DNA of 64,000 nt from positions 1-64,000 of the forward strand of contig NZ_QGGO01000024.1 of assembly GCF_003148625.1 (NCBI RefSeq). Reading direction: 5' to 3'. This DNA is from Arcicella aurantiaca. GTDB taxonomy: Bacteria > Bacteroidota > Bacteroidia > Cytophagales > Spirosomataceae. A program made the translations under genes and the position numbers. Shown here in pieces: positions 44,182 through 53,141 of the stretch. The stretch's first letter is position 1, and the number at the start of each line of letters is the position of its first letter. A model generated the notes under the pieces. The model ran no database searches. It had not been told where the DNA came from and worked only from the letters and a program-made list of their open reading frames with translations.

Positions 44182-45327
44182 ATGACCGAATTGTACTCAA
44201 TTATTATAATTATTTCAGTATTAATCTTCATTTCCCTATGTACATCTTATGGGGTTAATAACTTTTTCCTTAAAAATGCTTCATCTTTTGGGAAAAATAA
44301 AGGAGGTAGTCAAATTAGATGGGCAAGTGCCTCAAAGCCTCCTTTGGGGGGAATGTCATTTTATGCAGTATTTATTCTATTAATGATTTTGATTAGCTCG
44401 TTAGCTTATTTTAATATCCTTAAATGGGATTCTAATTATCTAATGGTAGGCTTATTATTACCAATGACTATTGGTTTTTTTGTTGGTTTAGCGGATGATA
44501 GTTATAATACAAGTCCGCTTGTAAAGTTTGTAGGGCAATTTGTGTGTGGATTGTTTTTTATGCTTTCTGAAAATCTTATACACATTTGTAATATTGATTG
44601 GGTGAATAATTGGTTTACAATAGTCTGGGTTGTGGGTATGATGAACTCAATCAATATGTTGGATAATATGGATGGTGTTGTAACAGGTGTTTCTCTTACA
44701 TCATTATTAGTAGCACTTATGATAATGATAAAGTTAGAGCGTCTGAACTTGGTAGATGTAATTCTGATTATTGGAACAATTGGAGCTTTGATTGGTTTCT
44801 TATTTTTTAATTGGCATCCTGCTAAGATTTACATGGGTGATACAGGCAGTCAATTTTTAGGGGCATTTTTGGCTTGGGTAAGTATTCAATATTTTTGGAT
44901 ATTTAGAGATGAAACAACTGGAGGTTTTCAAGCACATCAATTTTTAGTTCCTGCTTTAGCATTTATCGTTTCATTAATTGATACCACAACGGTAACAATC
45001 AGACGGTTGGCTCGTGGTGTTTCGCCATTTGTGGGCGGGCGTGACCATACGACACATCATTTTGCTTACTTGGGAATGTCAGATAAGAATGTGGTAAGAA
45101 TATTGATAGGTGTTTCGTCATTGTCTGCTTTGGTGATATTTATAATGCTTGATGATTTAATCCTTAATCATTGGAGTTTCTATAAAACATTAGGAGTTAT
45201 TTTTTTCTACATTTCGATTTTTGCGATAATTCAGTATTACTATGAAATGGCTAAACAAAAGATAGGTAAAGGTACTATGAATAAACAAAGTGTTTTGATA
45301 GTAGAGAAAATGGATGACTTTGATTGA
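44182..45327 (+). CDS. MraY/WecA-family phosphoglycosyl transferase
   Basis: Polytopic enzyme (about 380 residues, ~10 helices) of the polyprenyl-phosphate HexNAc-1-phosphate transferase family. Signatures: 'FFVGLADDSYNTSPLVKFVGQ', 'NSINMLDNMDGVVTG', 'WHPAKIYMGDTGSQFLGAFLA' and the C-terminal 'GRDHTTHHFAYLG' HIGH-like motif. I begin at ATG 44182; an in-frame ATG at 44146 overlaps the palindrome and is the alternative, while the frame further upstream is only the repeat. The second initiating transferase in the locus. Confidence 0.85.
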   Translation: MTELYSIIIIISVLIFISLCTSYGVNNFFLKNASSFGKNKGGSQIRWASASKPPLGGMSFYAVFILLMILISSLAYFNILKWDSNYLMVGLLLPMTIGFFVGLADDSYNTSPLVKFVGQFVCGLFFMLSENLIHICNIDWVNNWFTIVWVVGMMNSINMLDNMDGVVTGVSLTSLLVALMIMIKLERLNLVDVILIIGTIGALIGFLFFNWHPAKIYMGDTGSQFLGAFLAWVSIQYFWIFRDETTGGFQAHQFLVPALAFIVSLIDTTTVTIRRLARGVSPFVGGRDHTTHHFAYLGMSDKNVVRILIGVSSLSALVIFIMLDDLILNHWSFYKTLGVIFFYISIFAIIQYYYEMAKQKIGKGTMNKQSVLIVEKMDDFD

Positions 45328-45437
45328 TAAACTCTTCTAATGTCATTGATTCAACCTTTAAATGGTTGATAGTTATTGATTAAAATAATTATTTACGTAT
45401 TTTCGGGATTAAATTCAATTCATCAATTCTAAAATCT

Positions 45438-46526
45438 ATGTCAAAAATTACGAAGAATATTCTGACGGTACTTACTATATTTATTATAATAGGTTTGTTT
45501 TTTTTCCCAAAGATTAAGCAATTCTTGAAGCCTAAAGAGGAAAATAACAAGAAAGAAATCTCAGGAGGAGCAAAAGGAGGAGGAAAAACATCTGTAATTG
45601 TGACTATTCTTCAACCTACTCGTCTTGATGATTTAGTGAATACCAACGGAACGATACTCCCAAATGAGGAGGTCGAAATCCGTAGTGAAATCTCAGGTAG
45701 AATTGTAACACTTAATATCAAGGAAGGCGATTTTGTGCGTAAAGGCACAACTTTATTACATATCAATGATGAAGATTTACAGGCTCGTTTGAAAAAATTG
45801 GGCTTTAATAAAAAATTAGCTGAAGATAATGAAGCTCGCCAAAAAAAGCTTCTTGATAAGGAAGCGATTTCTCAACGAGAATACGATATTGCTGTCAATT
45901 CTGTGAATACTATTTCGGCTGATATTGAAGACCTTTCTGCCCAAATCCAAAAAATGACTTTGAAAGCTCCATTTGATGGAACAATAGGTTTTAGATTTGT
46001 AAGTTTGGGAAGCTATATTTCACCAACCACAAAAATTGCTACACTTACCAATACAAATCCCGCTAAAATTGAGTTCGCAATCCCTGCTAAATACTCCTCG
46101 ATTGTAAAATCAGGAAGTAAAATCGACTTTACCGTTGAAAACTCTGAACAGAAATTTATAGGAACAGTTTATGCCATTGACCCTAAAATTGACCCGAATA
46201 CTCGAACATTACAGATTCGAGCTATTGCACCTAACCCAAGTCGGAAATTAATTCCGGGGTCTTTTGCAAGAGTAGAATTGGTACTAAAAAGCAAAGGTTC
46301 TGCTTTGATGATTCCGACTGAATCGGTGATTCCAGAATTGAAAGGAAGTAAAGTTTTTGTTGTTAAAAATGGCAAAGCAACACCTATGAAAGTGCAGTTA
46401 GGCGTTAGAGGTGAAAAAACGGTTGAAGTAATTTCTGGTTTGACTATGGGCGATACGCTCATTACAACGGGTATTCTACAAGTTAAACCCGACGGGGACG
46501 TTGATATAAGGGAAGTCATTAAATAG
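45438..46526 (+). CDS. RND efflux periplasmic adaptor subunit
   Basis: A membrane fusion protein of 362 residues: an N-terminal anchor (~7-24), a Gly/Lys-rich linker, lipoyl half-motifs 'EISGRIVTLNIKEGDFVRKGTTLLHI' and 'APFDGTIGFRFVSLGSYISP', a short coiled hairpin between them, and a beta-barrel domain ('IDPKIDPNTRTLQIRAIAPN'), typical of the RND (AcrA/MexA-like) subgroup. Works with the pump encoded at 48002. A glycosyltransferase gene lies between adaptor and pump. Confidence 0.9.
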   Translation: MSKITKNILTVLTIFIIIGLFFFPKIKQFLKPKEENNKKEISGGAKGGGKTSVIVTILQPTRLDDLVNTNGTILPNEEVEIRSEISGRIVTLNIKEGDFVRKGTTLLHINDEDLQARLKKLGFNKKLAEDNEARQKKLLDKEAISQREYDIAVNSVNTISADIEDLSAQIQKMTLKAPFDGTIGFRFVSLGSYISPTTKIATLTNTNPAKIEFAIPAKYSSIVKSGSKIDFTVENSEQKFIGTVYAIDPKIDPNTRTLQIRAIAPNPSRKLIPGSFARVELVLKSKGSALMIPTESVIPELKGSKVFVVKNGKATPMKVQLGVRGEKTVEVISGLTMGDTLITTGILQVKPDGDVDIREVIK

Positions 46527-46739
46527 ATAATAATGATTCTGAAATCTTAAAATTAAGACTTTCATTTTTACAAACCCTAATCAATTTCTAAGAAAAATAC
46601 ACCCTAATTGAGCCAATTGGCATTTGATAAATTTATAATTAACGATTAATAGTTTACAGTACATTAAGAATTTTAAACACCATTGTGAAAAAATCCGCTA
46701 CGTGTAAAATATTTTATCAGTTAATTTAAAAACAATCAA

Positions 46740-47963
46740 ATGAAAATAGCCATCTGGCACAATTTGCATAGTGGCGGAGCAAGTCGAGCTTTGCAATATC
46801 ATATTCAGGGATTAGTAGAAAATGGACATGAAGTAGAAGTTTGGGCAAATTCCCCAGATGCTGAGGGATTTATGAAACTTCCAACCAATGTAAAACTTCA
46901 TAAAGTAGCATTGAATCTTAGTAACGAACAACCTACTTTTAGCGAAAGAATGGACTCTTTGTTTTTTAATAAAGATGCTAATATGCGAGCAATGATTGAA
47001 CATTGTCAGGAGTGTGTCTCTGAAATAAAGGAAGGTAATTTTGAGGTATTATTTGCTCATAGTTGTTACTTATATGCAGCTCCATTTATTGCAAGATATT
47101 TGGATATTCCAAGTGTTTTGTATTTGCATGAACCCAATCGGTATTTATATGAAGCAATGCCAAGACAAGTTTGGTCGGCTCCAGAAAGGATTTTAAATAA
47201 ACTTAGTCCTAAGTTTTGGATTTACTTTTTTAGTGACCTATGGCGTACACATAAGTTAAGGGTGTATGTTCGAGAGGAACAAATAAATTTTCAAGCATTT
47301 GATAAAGTATTGGTCAATTCATACTTTTCAATGGAAAGCTGTAAAAGAGCTTATGGATTAAATTCTGAAGTGTGTTATTTAGGAATAGATAATTCATTAT
47401 TTAAACCTGCTGAAAGTAAAAAACAAGAATCTTACGTAATTGGTCTTGGTGGATTTATGAAACATAAAAACCAAGAGTTAGCCATAAGAGCCATCGCTGA
47501 GATTAAAGAAAAACGTCCAAAACTTATTTGGGTAGGCAATTTGGTTGATGAAGATTATTATCAAGCAATGCAAGATTTAGCTCAATCATTAAAGGTTGAA
47601 TTGGAACTGAAAAAAATGGTTGCAGACGATTATTTGGTAACATTGCTAAGTGGAGCAACTTGCATGATTTATTCATCAAATCTTGAACCTTTTGGTTTTG
47701 CTCCTTTAGAAGCTAATGCCTGCGGAACGCCCGTTGTTGCGATTGCTGAAGGTGGTTTGAGAGAAACAATTATTCATGGTAAAAATGGATTTTTAACGAA
47801 TCCGAATCCTGTTGAAATGGCTAATTGTATTCAGCAATTGGTTGAAAATCAAGAATTAAGAAATGAAATGGCAAAATTTTCCATTCAAAATGTTCAGCAA
47901 AAATGGACACTAAAACAGTGTTCGGAAAGAATAAACAATGCTATTCAGTCAGTAATTTTATAA
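46740..47963 (+). CDS. Family 4 glycosyltransferase
   Basis: A GT-B enzyme of 407 residues: the N-terminal 'IAIWHNLHSGGASRALQYHIQGLVENGHEV' glycine loop, the donor site 'MIYSSNLEPFGFAPLEANACGTPVVAIAEGGLRETI' (E-x7-E) and 'GGFMKHKNQELAI'. Retaining sugar transferase, substrate unknown. It is placed on the same strand between the RND adaptor (213 bases upstream) and the pump (38 bases downstream), so it is likely co-transcribed with the pump. Confidence 0.88.
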   Translation: MKIAIWHNLHSGGASRALQYHIQGLVENGHEVEVWANSPDAEGFMKLPTNVKLHKVALNLSNEQPTFSERMDSLFFNKDANMRAMIEHCQECVSEIKEGNFEVLFAHSCYLYAAPFIARYLDIPSVLYLHEPNRYLYEAMPRQVWSAPERILNKLSPKFWIYFFSDLWRTHKLRVYVREEQINFQAFDKVLVNSYFSMESCKRAYGLNSEVCYLGIDNSLFKPAESKKQESYVIGLGGFMKHKNQELAIRAIAEIKEKRPKLIWVGNLVDEDYYQAMQDLAQSLKVELELKKMVADDYLVTLLSGATCMIYSSNLEPFGFAPLEANACGTPVVAIAEGGLRETIIHGKNGFLTNPNPVEMANCIQQLVENQELRNEMAKFSIQNVQQKWTLKQCSERINNAIQSVIL

Positions 47964-48001
47964 TTTACTGAAAATTAACTTCATCAAACACATCCAAAAT
48001 T

Positions 48002-51000
48002 ATGGCTTCTATCTCTGAAACCAGTATTAAACGACCCGTTTTAGCGGTTGTAATGTCTATCTTAATTATTCTATTTGGTGTAATTGGATATACTTATTTG
48101 GGTATTCGAGAGTTTCCAAGCGTTGACCCGCCCGTAGTAACTGTTCTGACCAATTATACAGGGGCGAACGCAGATATTGTTGAGTCGCAGATTACTGAGC
48201 CTTTAGAAGAATCTATTAACGGTATTGCGGGTATTCGTACACTTACGTCTTCGAGTAGAGATGGACGTTCAACCATTTCCGTTGAGTTTGATTTAACTGT
48301 CGATATTGAAGATGCTGCTAACGATGTCCGAGACCGTGTGGCTCGTTCATTGGCAAATCTTCCGAAAGATGTTGACCCTCCAGTGGTTGCCAAAGCCGAT
48401 GCCGATTCAAATCCTATCTATTTTATTAATGTTAAATCTGAAAAAAGAGATTTATTAGAGTTGAACGAATTGGTTACTCGAAATATCAAAGAGAAATTTC
48501 AGACCGTAGCAGGCGTGAGTTCAGTACAAATTTGGGGGGAGAAAAAATATGCCATGCGTTTGAGAATTGACCCTGTAAAATTGTCTTCCTATCGCTTAAC
48601 TGCTCCAGATATTGTGAGTGCCTTAACTAAGCAAAATATTGAATTACCTTCTGGAAGTATTGAGGGAGCAATGACTGAGTTAACGGTTCGTACACAAGGA
48701 CGCTTGACTACTCCCGAGGATTTTAATAATTTAATTCTCCGTGAAGAAGCTGATAAAGTTGTAAAATTTAGCGATGTTGGTTTTGCGGAACTCGCTCCTG
48801 AAAATGAAAAAACTTTCTTCAAAAGAGATATGACTCCGATGATTGCGGTAGCAGTAATTCCGCAACCAGGGGCAAATCAGATTCAAATTGTTGATGATGT
48901 AAAGAAAAAATTAGTCCAAATAGAAAGCTCGTTACCCGACGACGTTGAAATTACTTTGGGTTTTGACTATACGCAATTTGTTAGACGCTCAATTACTGAA
49001 GTTGAAGAAACCATTTTCATCGCTATTGGTCTTGTTGCTTTAATTATCTTCATTTTCTTGCGTGATTGGCGTTCAACACTCATTCCATTAACGGCTATTC
49101 CTGTTTCATTGATTGGCGTATTTTTCATTATGTACGTGATGGGTTTTTCTATCAACGTATTGACTTTGTTAGGAATCGTTCTTTCAATTGGTTTGGTGGT
49201 AGATGATGCCATTGTGGTTTTGGAAAATATTTATGCCAAAATCGAGGAAGGAATGTCGCCTTGGGAAGCATCTTTGGCAGGTTCAAAAGAGATTTATTTC
49301 GCCGTAATTTCTACGACTGTTACTTTAGCTGCGGTGTTTTTACCTGTAATTTTCTTACAAGGAATTACAGGAAGACTTTTCCGTGAATTTGGGATTGTCG
49401 TAGCGGGTTCGGTAATTATTTCAGCCTTTGTTTCGCTGACATTAACGCCAATGTTAAGTTCTAAAATTCTGAAAGGAGGGCATCATCATCCTTGGTTTTA
49501 CAGAGTTACAGAACCATTTTTTCAAGGATTTACCAATGCTTACGAAAATTCATTGGCTGGTTTTCTTCGCATTAGAGGTACGGCTTGGGTTTTAATGATT
49601 TTGTTTATTGGCATCATTTATTCGTTATTCAAATTTGATGCAATTCCTTCAGAACTTGCTCCAATGGAAGATAGAGGCGGTTTTAGAATTTCGGCAACTG
49701 CCCCAGAAGGAGCTACTTTTGAGTATATGTTGGGAATTACCGACGAAATGGGAAATTTCTTGATGAAGGAATTATCACCAACCGAACGAGTGGGCGTTGT
49801 AACGGTAACTTCGCCACCTTTTGGAAATGGTGGAGCAAATACAGGAACGATGCGTGTGGTTTTGCGTGATACCATTGCCAGAAGACCACAACAGAAAATT
49901 GTAGAGGAAATTCAACCTAAATTGAAAAAATATACGGGGGCAAAAATGTTTGTTATCCAAGAGCCAACCATACAAACAGGGCAACGTGGCGGAGGTTTGC
50001 CAGTTCAATTTGTAATTCAAGCGGCAAATTTTGACAAACTGAAAAAAGCAATTCCAGAGTTTATGGCTAAAGTTCGGGAGTCGTCAAAATTTGAAGTTGC
50101 CGATGTAAATTTGAAATTTACTAAACCAGAATTACGCTTAGAAATTGACCGTGAAAAGGCACAAAATTTAGGAGTTTCAATCCAAGATGTGGCTCAAACG
50201 CTTCAATTGGGGCTTTCTGGACGTAGATTTGGTTATTTTTTGATGAATGGAAAGCAATACCAAATTATTGGACAAATTGACCGTCCTGAGCGTAATGACG
50301 TGTCCGATTTACGTTCATTGTACGTAAAAAGTAATCGTGATGAATTGATACAATTAGACAATTTGGTGAAAATTACGGAACAAAGTACACCACCTCAATT
50401 ATTCCGATACAATCGTTATGTGGCTGCAACGGTACAAGCACAAGCGGCTAAAGGAGTGACATTAGGCGAAGCTTTGGACGAAATGGATAAAATTGCCAAA
50501 GAGGTTTTAGACCCTTCTTTCTCAACGGCTTATGATGGTCAGTCGAAGGAGTTTAAGGAATCGTCTTCTTCGTTAGTTTTTGCCTTTGCTTTGGCTTTGA
50601 TTCTGATTTATTTAATTCTTTCGGCTCAATTTGAGAGTTTTGTTGACCCATTAATTATCCTTTTGACTGTTCCTTTGGCGGTTGCAGGGGCATTATTATC
50701 ACTTTGGGATTTCTCACAAACCTTAAATATTTTCTCACAAATCGGAATTATTGTATTGATTGGTTTAGTTACCAAAAATGGTATTTTGATTGTAGAATTT
50801 GCCAATCAACGGAAAGAACAAGGAAGTTCAAAACTACAAGCTGCTAAAGAAGCCGCAGTGGCTCGTTTTCGCCCAATTTTGATGACTTCGCTTTGTACCA
50901 TTTTAGGTATTTTACCAATCGCATTGGCTTTGGGTGCGGGTTCACAAAGTAGAGTTTCGATGGGAATTGCCGTAGTAGGAGGAATGTTATTTGCCACAAC

Positions 51001-51103
51001 CTTAACGCTTTACATTATTCCTGCGGTGTATAGTTATATGTCGAGAGATTTGAAACCACAAGGCGGACAAATTAAAAGTGAAGCATTAATTGAAGCGGTT
51101 TAG
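48002..51103 (+). CDS. RND efflux pump inner-membrane subunit (AcrB/MexB-like, HAE1)
   Basis: A 1033-residue proton-driven exporter: helix 1 after 'ISETSIKRPVLAVVMSILIILFG', porter loops between helices 1-2 and 7-8, and 12 helices in two repeats. 'LGIVLSIGLVVDDAIVVLENI' in TM4 contains the paired Asp residues of the proton relay, and 'IGLVTKNGILIVEFAN' is the TM10 Lys counterpart. Full length. No TolC gene accompanies it; the channel encoded at 4569-6041 or one outside the window could serve. Confidence 0.93.
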   Translation: MASISETSIKRPVLAVVMSILIILFGVIGYTYLGIREFPSVDPPVVTVLTNYTGANADIVESQITEPLEESINGIAGIRTLTSSSRDGRSTISVEFDLTVDIEDAANDVRDRVARSLANLPKDVDPPVVAKADADSNPIYFINVKSEKRDLLELNELVTRNIKEKFQTVAGVSSVQIWGEKKYAMRLRIDPVKLSSYRLTAPDIVSALTKQNIELPSGSIEGAMTELTVRTQGRLTTPEDFNNLILREEADKVVKFSDVGFAELAPENEKTFFKRDMTPMIAVAVIPQPGANQIQIVDDVKKKLVQIESSLPDDVEITLGFDYTQFVRRSITEVEETIFIAIGLVALIIFIFLRDWRSTLIPLTAIPVSLIGVFFIMYVMGFSINVLTLLGIVLSIGLVVDDAIVVLENIYAKIEEGMSPWEASLAGSKEIYFAVISTTVTLAAVFLPVIFLQGITGRLFREFGIVVAGSVIISAFVSLTLTPMLSSKILKGGHHHPWFYRVTEPFFQGFTNAYENSLAGFLRIRGTAWVLMILFIGIIYSLFKFDAIPSELAPMEDRGGFRISATAPEGATFEYMLGITDEMGNFLMKELSPTERVGVVTVTSPPFGNGGANTGTMRVVLRDTIARRPQQKIVEEIQPKLKKYTGAKMFVIQEPTIQTGQRGGGLPVQFVIQAANFDKLKKAIPEFMAKVRESSKFEVADVNLKFTKPELRLEIDREKAQNLGVSIQDVAQTLQLGLSGRRFGYFLMNGKQYQIIGQIDRPERNDVSDLRSLYVKSNRDELIQLDNLVKITEQSTPPQLFRYNRYVAATVQAQAAKGVTLGEALDEMDKIAKEVLDPSFSTAYDGQSKEFKESSSSLVFAFALALILIYLILSAQFESFVDPLIILLTVPLAVAGALLSLWDFSQTLNIFSQIGIIVLIGLVTKNGILIVEFANQRKEQGSSKLQAAKEAAVARFRPILMTSLCTILGILPIALALGAGSQSRVSMGIAVVGGMLFATTLTLYIIPAVYSYMSRDLKPQGGQIKSEALIEAV

Positions 51104-51179
51104 TGAGTTAGTGAATGGTGAATTGTGAGTTAGTAGGTTATAAATTAGTGAATTTTGTAATCCTAAAATCATTCAATCC

Positions 51180-51285
51180 CATAAATCATAGTTCAGACCA
51201 AAATTTAAAATCATTCAATACCATAAATCATAGTTCATACCAATATTTTTAATTTCAGTAAACCCATAAATCATAGTTCAGAACA
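51180..51285. repeat. Three direct repeats of ~21 bases at 42-43-base spacing
   Basis: 'cataaatcatagttca' recurs at 51180, 51222 and 51265, each followed by 'gacca', 'tacca' or 'gaaca'. The first two also share 'aatcattcaat' just upstream, so the unit is about 42 bases long. The last copy ends 7 bases before the promoter at 51292, so these could be regulator binding sites. Confidence 0.75.
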
Positions 51286-51291
51286 ATATTG

Positions 51292-51299
51292 TACCTTTG
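51292..51299 (+). promoter_or_regulatory. Bacteroidota-type promoter before the PfkB kinase gene
   Basis: TACCTTTG matches the TAnnTTTG -7 element, 83 bases before the ATG and just after three direct repeats. Confidence 0.65.
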
Positions 51300-51381
51300 T
51301 GAATTCATAAAAACCTAAGCAATAGTGCTTTGGCTTACATTTACAAGGTTTATCCTCAACTTTAATTCTTAAAATCAACGA

Positions 51382-52296
51382 ATGAGTTTATTAGCAATCG
51401 GTTCGGTGGCGTTTGATGCCCTCGAAACTCCCTACGGAAAAACAGACAAAATTATTGGTGGTGCAGGTACGTACATTTCTTTGTCGGCATCTTATTTCAA
51501 AACGCCTATCAACTTAGTAGCCGTAGTAGGAGAAGATTTCCCTCAAGAATATATCGAATTACTTCAAAATAAAGGTGTTGATACGACAGGTCTTCAAATT
51601 AAAAAAGGTGAAAAATCATTCTTTTGGTCTGGACGTTATCACAACAATATGAATTCTCGTGACACATTGGTGACAGAATTGAACGTTTTAGGAACATTTG
51701 ACCCAATCGTTCCTGCTGAATATCAAGACTGTCAATATTTGATGTTAGGAAACCTAACGCCAGCAGTTCAAAAAACGGTAATTGACCGTTTGGAAAATCG
51801 TCCGAAATTGATTGCCATGGATACTATGAATTTCTGGATGGATATTGCCATGGACGATTTGAAAACTGTCTTGAAAATGGTTGACGTATTGTGTATCAAT
51901 GACGAAGAAGCTCGCCAATTATCAGGAGATTATTCATTGAGAACTGCCTCAAAAACAATTATGGCAATGGGACCTAAAACCTTGATTATCAAAAAAGGAG
52001 AGCATGGTGCATTGTTATTCCAAGGAGATAAAATGTTCTTCTGTCCAGCCTTGCCATTAGAAGAAGTTTTTGACCCAACAGGAGCAGGAGATACTTTCGT
52101 TGGTGGATTTATCGGTTATTTAGCGAAAACAGATGATATTTCTTTCGAAAACATGAAACGTGCAATCGTTTATGGTTCAGCAATGGCTTCTTTCTGCGTT
52201 GAAAAATTCGGAACAGAACGTTTATTAGATTTATCAGAAGAAGAATTGACGGCTCGTGTTGCAGAATTTAAAGATTTAGCAGGATTTGACGTTTAG
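51382..52296 (+). CDS. PfkB-family carbohydrate/nucleoside kinase
   Basis: A 304-residue ribokinase-fold kinase. 'GGAGTYISLSASYF' is the N-terminal glycine motif and 'DPTGAGDTFVGGF' (231 onward) the ATP/anion-hole motif with catalytic Asp237. The substrate is not clear; the short lid and 'GSVAFDALETPYG' opening resemble a conserved bacterial group usually annotated as sugar kinase or adenosine kinase-like. Monocistronic, with its own promoter and a bidirectional terminator. Confidence 0.87.
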   Translation: MSLLAIGSVAFDALETPYGKTDKIIGGAGTYISLSASYFKTPINLVAVVGEDFPQEYIELLQNKGVDTTGLQIKKGEKSFFWSGRYHNNMNSRDTLVTELNVLGTFDPIVPAEYQDCQYLMLGNLTPAVQKTVIDRLENRPKLIAMDTMNFWMDIAMDDLKTVLKMVDVLCINDEEARQLSGDYSLRTASKTIMAMGPKTLIIKKGEHGALLFQGDKMFFCPALPLEEVFDPTGAGDTFVGGFIGYLAKTDDISFENMKRAIVYGSAMASFCVEKFGTERLLDLSEEELTARVAEFKDLAGFDV

Positions 52297-52310
52297 TTAA
52301 AGAATAATTA

Positions 52311-52382
52311 AAAGAGAATAGTGAATAGTTGTATTTGGTGATAGTAAATATACCGCATTTTAAACTATTCACTATTCTCTTT
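52311..52382. terminator. Long inverted repeat between convergent genes
   Basis: The 20-base arms at 52311-52330 and 52362-52382 ('aaagagaatagtgaatagtt' and its complement) form a hairpin flanked by A and T residues, between the kinase (plus) and CBS (minus) genes. Confidence 0.75.
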
Positions 52383-52398
52383 AAACTATCATCTATCC

Positions 52399-52833
52399 TT
52401 ACATTCCTCCAGAAATAAAGTTCTGTAAATGGTGAATCGTATTTTTCTGGTCTTCAATAATATATCTTACCACGTCACCCATCGAAACCAAACCAACTAC
52501 GTGGCTATCGGCAACTACTGGCAGATAACGTATGTGTTTGTCGGACATTAACTCCATACATTTTTCAATAGAATCTTCAAATTTTACGGTTGTAGGCGAT
52601 ACTTGCATGATTTCAGAAACTAAAGTATCATGCGAATGTTTGCCTTTTACAATAACTTTTTGGGCATAATCTCGCTCAGTCACTACCCCAACGAATTTAT
52701 CTTCGTCGTAAACAACCAATGCTCCAATATTTTTTTGAACCATAATTTCTAAGGCATCATAAACCGTTTTTGATGCGTCGATTACCGTAACGGTATTTCC
52801 TTTGTGATAAATAAGATTGGAGACTTTTTTCAT
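52399..52833 (-). CDS. CBS-domain pair protein
   Basis: A 144-residue cytoplasmic protein consisting almost entirely of two CBS motifs: 'TVYDALEIMVQKNIGALVVYDEDKFVGVVTERDY' and 'SIEKCMELMSDKHIRYLPVVADSHVVGLVSMGDVV'. Such stand-alone Bateman modules bind adenosyl ligands and regulate partners; the partner is unknown here. Confidence 0.9.
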   Translation of the reverse strand: MKKVSNLIYHKGNTVTVIDASKTVYDALEIMVQKNIGALVVYDEDKFVGVVTERDYAQKVIVKGKHSHDTLVSEIMQVSPTTVKFEDSIEKCMELMSDKHIRYLPVVADSHVVGLVSMGDVVRYIIEDQKNTIHHLQNFISGGM

Positions 52834-53141
52834 AACCGATTAGTTTTAGTTTTAAACAGGGTCTTTATTAGGAAGTAAAATTTATACAAAATATTTGATA
52901 AATGCAAGTTGAATTTTACCCTTGTAATCAGTTTTTTGAGATAAAGAGAAGATATTGATGAATAAATGAGGCGAGATTAATAAAAATAAAAAAACGGTAT
53001 AAAGAGTCCTGAAGCTCAATATACCGTTTATAATCAGTGGTTATCCCAATTTTACTTTATGAGTAATATTTTACAATTTTCGATTATTTATACTATAAAG
53101 CACTTGTAAATAGATTTTTACTTTATTTTAATCATAATTTA
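52834..53141. other. Intergenic region holding a terminator only
   Basis: 308 bases between two minus-strand genes. The only clear structure is the hairpin at 52992-53029. Confidence 0.5.
52992..53029 (-). terminator. Terminator after the carboxylase gene
   Basis: The arms 'aaacggtat' and 'ataccgttt'; on the minus strand the stem is followed by a seven-T run. It lies about 110 bases past the carboxylase stop. Confidence 0.8.

Noticed and set aside
43989-44231. Minus-strand ORF and the N-terminal extension of the 44182 gene through the palindrome
   Set aside because: Both are by-products of a palindrome open in several frames; the same peptide is read on each strand.
51180-51285. CRISPR array
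   Set aside because: Only three units with degenerate copies, partly repeated spacers and no cas genes; no other candidate array was seen in the window.
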